A DNA stretch of 42,300 nucleotides, taken from Streptococcus mitis (GTDB lineage: Bacteria; Bacillota; Bacilli; Lactobacillales; Streptococcaceae). Under the pieces are notes generated by a model, which was given only the letters and a program-made list of their open reading frames with translations, was not told the origin of the DNA and did no database searches. This document shows positions 36,806 to 42,300 of this stretch, in pieces. The stretch spans positions 252,149 through 294,448 of the forward strand of contig NZ_KQ970262.1 of the NCBI RefSeq assembly GCF_001579045.1, given 5' to 3'. Each line of letters opens with the position of its first letter. Within the stretch, counting starts at the first letter, position 1. The translations under genes and the position numbers were made by a program.

Positions 36806-37450
36806 CTAGCGCCTTACTGCGCCTAAGCTTTCAACGGTTTTAGCGTCCCAAATACCCAATTCGTACATAACTCTAATAACGTTAGAATGCTTAGTCCATT
36901 CCCATGGTTGAAGACTCTTTTGTTCATGAAAACGTGCATTGATCCAATCATAATCATCTTTATTTTTTACAGGATTTAATGTAGTGACATTAGAGCTCCA
37001 CAAATCAGCATTTATAATGTTAGATTTTAAATATTCAAGTGTAAGTGTTCCTCTTGAACATGAAATGATATTTTGTACAAGCGTTAAATACTCCCATCTA
37101 GTAGAGCTACAATTTACACCTCTACCATAACCATAGACAGCCCCATTGGTGGGATGACCATTTATTTGCAAACCACATCCGTTATCAAACCAGATTGTCC
37201 ATGGAACGCTTGATCTATCCAATGTATAGGCCATCGGCGCCCTTCTCGGTGCAGGTTTAATAAGAGCCAGCTGCTCCTGTAAAGTCTGCGTTTGCTTTAC
37301 TAAAGATTCCACTTGGTGCTTCAAGATTTGATATTCTGATTTCCCTTCGATGTAATCTTTTGCTTCAAGATCTGCTTTGCTTGTGTAATCCGTTTCGAAT
37401 CGTTTCACATCACGGCCAACCGCTTGAGCAAATTCCTCTAAATTGCTCAT
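36806..37450 (-). CDS. Phage protein of unknown function with coiled-coil N-terminus
   Basis: A 214-aa protein (ATG 37450; a GTG at 37459 is possible). The N-terminus NLEEFAQAVGRDVKRFE resembles that of the preceding 110-aa protein, and a coiled coil follows (about 35-65). From about residue 75 a separate domain begins, with tryptophans and cysteines (WTIWFDNGCGLQINGHP). I do not recognise it. Its place between the baseplate-type genes and the holin suggests a tail-tip or host-contact protein. Confidence 0.8.
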   Translation of the reverse strand: MSNLEEFAQAVGRDVKRFETDYTSKADLEAKDYIEGKSEYQILKHQVESLVKQTQTLQEQLALIKPAPRRAPMAYTLDRSSVPWTIWFDNGCGLQINGHPTNGAVYGYGRGVNCSSTRWEYLTLVQNIISCSRGTLTLEYLKSNIINADLWSSNVTTLNPVKNKDDYDWINARFHEQKSLQPWEWTKHSNVIRVMYELGIWDAKTVESLGAVRR

Positions 37451-37455
37451 GGCAA

Positions 37456-37788
37456 TCACGCTTTCGCTGCGTTATAGGTTGCTACTAAATCAAGATCAGC
37501 AATCTGGTCTACACGACCACTTACTTCTGTGATTTTGCCAAGGAGGGCACCACCAGCGTCATTGCCCATGCTTGTAATTTTTTCCGCAATTTCTTTCAAA
37601 GTGTCAAGGTTTTCAGGGGTACCTTCTCCCAAGATTTCAGCTTTAACTTCCGTTTTAGCTTGAGTGACTGCTTGTGAGATAGCCTGTGTCATCGCTGAAG
37701 TTTCTACTTTAGTGCTGACGCTTTGTTTCACTTCCTTGATATCTGCTCCTACTGCCTGCGCAAATGCTGTTAATTTTGTAGTTTCCAT
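37456..37788 (-). CDS. Small phage structural protein, 110 aa
   Basis: Starts METTKLTAFAQAVGADIKEV and continues with a helical region (SAMTQAISQAVTQAKTEVKAE) and an extended ENLDTLKEIAEKITSMGNDA segment. Its stop codon overlaps a possible GTG start of the next gene. This pattern occurs in tail-fibre or neck-type phage proteins of streptococci. No function can be assigned from sequence. Confidence 0.8.
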   Translation of the reverse strand: METTKLTAFAQAVGADIKEVKQSVSTKVETSAMTQAISQAVTQAKTEVKAEILGEGTPENLDTLKEIAEKITSMGNDAGGALLGKITEVSGRVDQIADLDLVATYNAAKA

Positions 37789-37792
37789 TTTT

Positions 37793-38269
37793 TTATACCT
37801 TTCCTAAATTGTAATAAAAGAGTAGGTCTGGCAATTCCTGACCTACTGGGCTCTCGCCTACAGTTCTACCTGCAAGCTGTTTTTCAATTTCCTTTGCGAT
37901 ATCCAGCTCCTTAAGAGCGTGGACTTCTTCTGTGACCAATTCCTTATCTGAAGCCACTATCTTGATATGTGTCGTTTTGTCACTCGGGAATATATATCCG
38001 CCAGCGCTAATCTCTAAGCGGTATTTCCCAATTGGCAAGATAGCGTCCAGATTAAAATTCACGCCTGAGTTTGTGACAGTCACCCTCTTCTTCCACTGGT
38101 ACTTGTCCATGGTCAGACTAACGACCGCCACCTCCCCCTCCAGAGAGGGGACAGCTCGATAATCTTCATCTAAGAGGACAAATCCAAAGGTTGAAGCTAC
38201 ATCACCCTGTTTAATGAGGTAACCGCCATCAACTTGTGCGAGATTGGTCGTATTGAGATTACAGACCAT
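37793..38269 (-). CDS. Phage baseplate-type protein (BppU N-terminal-like)
   Basis: A 158-aa protein whose first two thirds look like a beta-rich domain of BppU/upper-baseplate type (QGDVASTFGFVLLDEDYRAVP, GKYRLEISAGGYIFPSDK), followed by a helix (about 110-135). ATG 38269 is chosen because AAAGGGG lies upstream; the frame is open to 38293. It overlaps the preceding gene by 11 bases. The assignment is by pattern only. Confidence 0.65.
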   Translation of the reverse strand: MVCNLNTTNLAQVDGGYLIKQGDVASTFGFVLLDEDYRAVPSLEGEVAVVSLTMDKYQWKKRVTVTNSGVNFNLDAILPIGKYRLEISAGGYIFPSDKTTHIKIVASDKELVTEEVHALKELDIAKEIEKQLAGRTVGESPVGQELPDLLFYYNLGKV

Positions 38270-38720
38270 TCTGCGCCCCTTTCTCATTTTCAATTAAGAT
38301 GTCGTCTCTGATTTGCAACGCTTCAAAATTGTTGTACAAGTGGTCGATGTAGCCATTGCCACCAAGAGCCTTATAGCTATTGTGCATGTTTTCGACTACA
38401 TAGAACTCATCCTTGGTGGTAAAACCTCGACGAATAGCTCTGCGAATATCACGGTCAAGGCGCATCCTCATTGTTACGAGGTGCGCATCGTCGTGTAGTT
38501 TGAGTTTTGTCTGTACTTCGTCAATTTTGGCGTTGTTCTCGTCAGCAGTAATCTGGACATCTTTGATTTGTTTCTTGACTTCACTCAATTCTGAAATGAT
38601 TTGGTCTGTCTGTTCTTTCGTTTTCTTCGGCATTTTATAACCCATCCATGCCACGACGATTGGTGTAGCAACTGGCAAAACGTTCATGAAGAAATGCTCT
38701 GTTGATTGTAAGACGTCCAT
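38259..38720 (-). CDS. Phage membrane protein with coiled coil, 153 aa
   Basis: An N-terminal hydrophobic segment (about 12-28, MNVLPVATPIVVAWMGY) is followed by a coiled coil (30-75) and a basic, soluble region (RMRLDRDIRRAIRRG). This layout resembles the membrane proteins that sit before the holin in several streptococcal phages. It could assist lysis or be an injection-related protein; the sequence does not say. Confidence 0.7.
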   Translation of the reverse strand: MDVLQSTEHFFMNVLPVATPIVVAWMGYKMPKKTKEQTDQIISELSEVKKQIKDVQITADENNAKIDEVQTKLKLHDDAHLVTMRMRLDRDIRRAIRRGFTTKDEFYVVENMHNSYKALGGNGYIDHLYNNFEALQIRDDILIENEKGAQNGL

Positions 38721-38729
38721 AAAGCACCT

Positions 38730-39371
38730 CTATTCTTTAGGCTCGTACTTCCACGCTGCGCCTGTTCCGTCCATTTCAAGACGGCCGTTTCGGGCAAAGT
38801 CACTTGCAGGTTCACCGTTGTAGGTAAATTCCTTGTTCAACTGAATCAAGATACGTTTACCTTCACCGTCCACTTCAACGTGTGTTGGGTCTTCAAGGGT
38901 AATCAAGTCATGTGCCATGTAGCGTTTACCAACTTCAGCAAGTGGAATCAATTCTACCAACTCCTTGTAGTTGGTTCCATAAGCGATTGTCTTGCCTGCT
39001 ACTGCATTTAAAACGACCGCATGGATAATCTTTCCATAGCGGTCTGTCTCTTCCTGATTGTGCTTAACAGCTTGGTCTGTAGCTGTCTGTTTAGCCTCTG
39101 TCTCAGCCAGTTTCTGTTCTGCTTCTTGAAGTTTAGCCTGAGTTTCTTGTAACTTAGCCTGCGCTTGCACGATGGCGCTCGTTGGGTCAAGTTCAGTGCG
39201 GATATGGTCCAGCACCGCTTGAATCAAAGTCGCTTCATTATCCTGTGTATGGTCACCATGAAGTTCTACCTGTTCGTAGCTATAGCGTCCATTATTTTCC
39301 ATCTTAATTGCGACTACTGTTACATTTTCTGCGCCTTTCAAATAAGGCTTGATTGCTACTTCGTAATTCAT
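38730..39371 (-). CDS. Phage protein, DUF1366-like
   Basis: A 213-aa protein with an N-terminal beta region (NYEVAIKPYLKGAENVTVVA), a coiled coil rich in Gln/Glu/Ala (about 65-105, with repeated AKLQETQAKLQEAE units) and a C-terminal acidic-glycine region. It matches the general layout of DUF1366 proteins of streptococcal phages, but I am not certain. AAGGAG precedes ATG 39371, which overlaps the stop of the 67-aa gene. Confidence 0.65.
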   Translation of the reverse strand: MNYEVAIKPYLKGAENVTVVAIKMENNGRYSYEQVELHGDHTQDNEATLIQAVLDHIRTELDPTSAIVQAQAKLQETQAKLQEAEQKLAETEAKQTATDQAVKHNQEETDRYGKIIHAVVLNAVAGKTIAYGTNYKELVELIPLAEVGKRYMAHDLITLEDPTHVEVDGEGKRILIQLNKEFTYNGEPASDFARNGRLEMDGTGAAWKYEPKE

Positions 39372-39574
39372 TAGTTAGCTCCTTTCATTTCAGCTTGTGT
39401 TTCGTCAAATAACTCTTTGAGTGCTGGGCTATATTCCAGCACTGCCTTAAAGGCCTGCAATTCAGCCAAAGTCAGCGTATAGCGTGCCTCTAAATGCGCA
39501 CGATTCAATTCGCCCTCAGCCAAACGGTTAACGAGTGACTCAGCTACTAGCTTGTCGATTGTGTGATTATCCAT
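39371..39574 (-). CDS. Small phage protein, 67 aa
   Basis: An all-helical acidic protein (MDNHTIDKLVAESLVNRLAEG...). It overlaps the tail-fibre stop codon by eight bases at the start and the next gene by one base at the end. No recognised function. Confidence 0.75.
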   Translation of the reverse strand: MDNHTIDKLVAESLVNRLAEGELNRAHLEARYTLTLAELQAFKAVLEYSPALKELFDETQAEMKGAN

Positions 39575-41048
39575 GTATGTTCTCCAATTCTTTTATTTTC
39601 TGATCTAGTTCTTGGATTGCCTTCAGCAAGTAGGGGACGAATGCGGTATAGTCGATGTGCAGATAGCCATCTGGATTCTCAGGATCTCGTGAGATAACTT
39701 CTGGAACGATAGTCTCAGCCTCTTGAGCAATCAAACCGATTTCTTCGTGTTTCTTGCTTTCTATGAAATCAAAAGCGACTAAGTTCAGTCTGTTGATTTT
39801 ATCCAAGGCTTTCACAGCTGTTTCTGTGATGTTTTCTTTCAAGCGTCTATCTGAAGATTTATCTATCCAGTGTTTTACCGTTCCCTCGCCTACTTGGTTC
39901 CACCACACGACCTTATTTTGATGTCCCTCCCTCGGACTCCAACCATTTCCCAAAATTTCCTGTTCGTACATATGGATTCCGTTCTTGAACGTTGGAGAGT
40001 TTTCAAAATAAGTCGTTCCATAAAAATTAGAACTTGATGTTTTGGAAAAATCCGTTTTACCGTGAAAGTCTGCTCCGTTTCTGCAATACATATTCCCTGA
40101 TGTTGTTACATACCAAGCATTAGGCCCAGGTCTATCCCAACTATAGCCCCAATTAGCCCAAAAAGCAGTATTTTCACCGTTATAACTGCCTCCTTCTCCG
40201 TTTCCCATGCCGACCGAGAATTGGTTGACACCAGAAATCCAGCGACCTCTTCCTTGATTAAAACGACCAATGGTAAACCCTCCAATTTCACCTTGATAAG
40301 CCTGTAAGAAAGTTGAGCTAGATACAACAGATTCAATCTTGGTTGTGAAGATTTCCTTAGATGTCAGCTTGTCAATCAAGGCATCTCTAGCGGTCAGGTT
40401 CCGAATCAGGGCATCGTCTACGCTGATTTTATCGCCTGTGATGGCACCTGCTTGGATATGGTCAGCAGTGACAGAACCAGCAGCCATTTTTCTAGCTGTT
40501 ACAGCACCATCTACCAACATATCCGACTGTACTCGAACATGCGGAGCGATGATATCAACCCCTCTCGGACTTGCGGAAATAGTAGAGGCTAACTGCTCAC
40601 CAGTTAAGGTAGTTGAACCGATGGTCACACCTTCAGGCGTCACTTGTACCCTCGCACTGTTAGCAGCGTCTCGCACTTCCTGCCTGATTTCTCTGGCCGT
40701 CTGAGCGATGGCACTTTTGATATTCGTATCGAAGAACTGGGTCAGCGCCCCTTGGTTATTCTGCTGGATTTTACCCCAGAGAGTGCTGTTCGGGTCTTTC
40801 AGTTCTATTTCAATAGAACGCATATCCTTGAAGAGACCTGACAGGGTACGTTGCGTTACAGTAGGCTCCACGAAGCTAGTCGGGAAATCCCCCTGCTCCA
40901 GCTGAATATCCGTCAGCACTGTGTCCCCCACACATCCCATGTGGTGCAGTTTTAGCAGTTCGTCTCGTGTCCGTGGCTGAAATACCTTGTAATACCGTCC
41001 GTTATGCTCAAGAGCAGGCGAACGAACGTTTTGAATGGTTATGTCCAT
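39567..41048 (-). CDS. Phage tail fibre with C-terminal S74 intramolecular chaperone
   Basis: A 493-aa tail protein. The N-terminus (MDITIQNVRSPALEHNGRYY) and a coiled-coil region are followed by a trimeric, repetitive part with DKISVDDALIRNLTARDALI, and a glycine/aromatic head. From residue 397 it carries the endosialidase-type autocleaving chaperone, with Ser399 and Lys404 in SSDRRLKENI at the spacing of the catalytic pair. It should trimerise and release the chaperone. It is the likely host-range determinant. Confidence 0.85.
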   Translation of the reverse strand: MDITIQNVRSPALEHNGRYYKVFQPRTRDELLKLHHMGCVGDTVLTDIQLEQGDFPTSFVEPTVTQRTLSGLFKDMRSIEIELKDPNSTLWGKIQQNNQGALTQFFDTNIKSAIAQTAREIRQEVRDAANSARVQVTPEGVTIGSTTLTGEQLASTISASPRGVDIIAPHVRVQSDMLVDGAVTARKMAAGSVTADHIQAGAITGDKISVDDALIRNLTARDALIDKLTSKEIFTTKIESVVSSSTFLQAYQGEIGGFTIGRFNQGRGRWISGVNQFSVGMGNGEGGSYNGENTAFWANWGYSWDRPGPNAWYVTTSGNMYCRNGADFHGKTDFSKTSSSNFYGTTYFENSPTFKNGIHMYEQEILGNGWSPREGHQNKVVWWNQVGEGTVKHWIDKSSDRRLKENITETAVKALDKINRLNLVAFDFIESKKHEEIGLIAQEAETIVPEVISRDPENPDGYLHIDYTAFVPYLLKAIQELDQKIKELENIHG

Positions 41049-41051
41049 GTG

Positions 41052-41453
41052 TTAGCCTCCTATTTTTTTATAGAATGGAATGTCTATATAAATGTAGTCT
41101 CGAGGTTTAGTTTCACCTGCTGGAACCCAGTTGTAGTAACCGTAAACATAATCGCTATTTTTTTCAAAAGATAGTTTTGCTGAAAAGCTAAACTCTTTTG
41201 ATAGTACTGTTTTCACGAATGGATATTTCAGTCCATATTCTATTGATTTTAAATAATAAATACCATTTACCAAAGTATCTAAAGCATCATAATCTCTAAA
41301 ATAGATAGTAATATTTTTTCTATATTCGTTTTTTACCATATAACAAGAAAATGTCCCAACTAATTCAAAACGAACTTTCTCCCAAACAAGCCTATCACCT
41401 ACATACCGCTGGATAATTTCCTTGCCACCCACGTAAATTTCTTCTCTAGCCAT
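41052..41453 (-). CDS. Phage structural protein, 133 aa, unknown
   Basis: Starts MAREEIYVGGKEIIQRYVGDRLVWEKV, a motif common in phage tail proteins, and then a beta-rich, aromatic region (KNITIYFRDYDALD, YIDIPFYKKIGG). It is more A/T-rich than the genes around it. It is three bases upstream of the tail fibre gene. No specific function. Confidence 0.7.
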   Translation of the reverse strand: MAREEIYVGGKEIIQRYVGDRLVWEKVRFELVGTFSCYMVKNEYRKNITIYFRDYDALDTLVNGIYYLKSIEYGLKYPFVKTVLSKEFSFSAKLSFEKNSDYVYGYYNWVPAGETKPRDYIYIDIPFYKKIGG

Positions 41454-41461
41454 ACTACCTC

Positions 41462-42271
41462 CTACGAACTACTATAGATGTCATAGATAGTATTGCTATC
41501 CTTGTTAGGAATCGCGTCATATTGAGACCTTGTGCCAGCCCAATATTTCATCGGTTGCCCACTGTTTTGATTGATGATGTTTTGCCCTGGCGCTCCTGCT
41601 GGACCCGCATTTCCTTGGGGTCCTCGTTGACCTTCTGGTCCTGCTGGGCCACGTTCTCCTGCGGCGCCTCTGGCACCATCGCTAACATTATCAAGACGTG
41701 TGCTTGCAGCTGCTTTAATGCCATTGTAGGTTACAACGATGTAGACCTCAAGCCAGCCTCCTGAACGCTGAGAGGCGTTCCACTGGCCAAACTTTCCATT
41801 TGCATCAGGCGTTTGGTTTGGCAAGCTTTGCCAGTTGTTATTTCCAAAACCTCGATAGTAGTAATCAACAGTATAGCCACTAGTTAACCGTGTTCCGTCG
41901 TAGTAGACGTCCGCGATCAAATTCAACTGACTAGTCGCACCATTTCGATAGGTTCCCTCGATACGAACATTGGCATTTAAGCTATGACCGTTATCTCCTC
42001 GCAAGCCCTCTCTCTGTTGGCTTGTCAGGTTCTCGAATCGCATAACACCGTCCGCACCTCGTGGTCCTGTTTCCCCACGTTCGCCACGGTCACCTTTAGG
42101 ACCTGTTAGATACTGCAAGGCTGAGAAACGGTCACTGCCATTTCCGACCTTGACCTTTCCTGTGTCGCTCTCAATGCCCAACTCGCCATCAAGCAAGACC
42201 AGAGTGCTACTTGCCCAATCACTCGCCGACATGCGCTTATGTTGTACCCTTATCGGGATTGTCTCCGTCAT
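41462..42271 (-). CDS. Phage tail protein with collagen-like repeats
   Basis: A 269-aa protein. The N-terminal about 55 residues (TETIPIRVQHKRMSASDWASS, LDGELGIESDTGKVKVG) are the fibre-attachment domain seen in streptococcal hyaluronidase-type tail proteins. Two Gly-X-Y tracts (about 56-75 and 200-231, for example GPKGDRGERGETGPRGADG) frame a beta domain. It should form a triple-helical tail fibre. GGAGG precedes ATG 42271. Confidence 0.85.
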   Translation of the reverse strand: MTETIPIRVQHKRMSASDWASSTLVLLDGELGIESDTGKVKVGNGSDRFSALQYLTGPKGDRGERGETGPRGADGVMRFENLTSQQREGLRGDNGHSLNANVRIEGTYRNGATSQLNLIADVYYDGTRLTSGYTVDYYYRGFGNNNWQSLPNQTPDANGKFGQWNASQRSGGWLEVYIVVTYNGIKAAASTRLDNVSDGARGAAGERGPAGPEGQRGPQGNAGPAGAPGQNIINQNSGQPMKYWAGTRSQYDAIPNKDSNTIYDIYSSS

Positions 42272-42300
42272 GTTATACCTCCATCAAAAATAAAAGTTGG

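Larger units (their letters stand above)
35280..42300 (-). mobile_element. Prophage, lysis and tail-fibre end (rest outside window)
   Basis: Eleven tightly packed minus-strand genes follow the order typical of streptococcal siphophage late regions: collagen-like tail protein, S74-chaperone tail fibre, small baseplate-type proteins, holin, choline-binding amidase. The left end must lie between the pyr promoter (~35230) and the endolysin terminator (35427), because the lysis genes normally end next to an attachment site. In 35280-35430 there is no gene. It holds a 9-bp inverted repeat (AACTTGTTG 35297-35305, CAACAAGTT 35356-35364) and two TGGGTATCA copies (35407-35415, 35419-35427), features compatible with an att region, but the exact core cannot be set without the other end. 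Confidence 0.85.

Noticed and set aside
36806-37450. The 214-aa phage protein as a peptidoglycan hydrolase
   Set aside because: No catalytic motif of CHAP, amidase, lysozyme or glucosaminidase families is visible, and the dedicated endolysin is two genes downstream.

Overview
The window is chromosomal DNA of a low-GC Gram-positive coccus of the Streptococcus mitis group (S. mitis, S. pseudopneumoniae or a close relative of the pneumococcus). The evidence is pneumococcus-like gene content (cpoA, pavA, lytB, coiA, pepF, prsA/ppmA, pmrA), two choline-binding cell-wall hydrolases, BOX repeats, and a ComX/SigX cin-box in front of coiA. The last ~7 kb is the lysis end and tail-fibre end of a prophage. 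No assignment was checked against a database.

Layout, left to right. (1) 1-420: the 3' end of an argR-family repressor on the plus strand, with its terminator. (2) 421-4744, minus strand: cpoA, a second glycolipid glycosyltransferase, a PspC-domain protein, a 44-aa DUF4044 protein, obg (broken by one missing A) and a 52-aa hypothetical protein. (3) 4860-8076, minus: dnaG-rpoD-sufT-like, a macromolecular-synthesis operon. (4) 8166-11314, minus: the tryptophan-type ABC transporter trpXYZ behind a T-box leader, with a BOX element inserted in the leader. (5) 11383-16471, minus: ppc, ftsW, prsA. (6) 16538-20027, minus: O-methyltransferase, pepF, and coiA with its cin-box. (7) 20049-20820: a hicAB toxin-antitoxin pair bracketed by two copies of the same ~50-bp segment (transcription terminator plus cin-box). 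(8) 20822-29457, minus: tehB, smpB, rnr, secG, rpmG, pmrA (frameshifted), coaE, mutM, era, dgkA, ybeY. (9) 29523-31240, plus: pavA. (10) 31424-33136, minus: lytB, separated from pavA by a BOX A-B-C element. (11) 33234-35200, minus: pyrK-pyrDb behind a PyrR-type attenuator. (12) About 35280 to the window end, minus: prophage late genes, running from a collagen-like tail protein and an S74-chaperone tail fibre through small baseplate-type proteins to a holin and a LytA-type amidase.

How it fits together. The chromosomal part is a dense set of housekeeping genes: replication and transcription initiation, ribosome rescue and assembly, membrane glycolipid synthesis, division, DNA repair and pyrimidine synthesis. 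Three RNA or sigma-factor control devices are readable: a T-box, a PyrR attenuator and SigX cin-boxes. Transfer has added a toxin-antitoxin locus beside coiA and a prophage beside pyrK.

Most notable observations: the duplicated cin-box/terminator cassette that places hicAB downstream of a competence promoter; an apparently leaderless cpoA promoter; a ribosome-binding-site switch that could be folded from the pyrK leader; and two single-base deletions (obg, pmrA) that are more likely sequence errors than real lesions.
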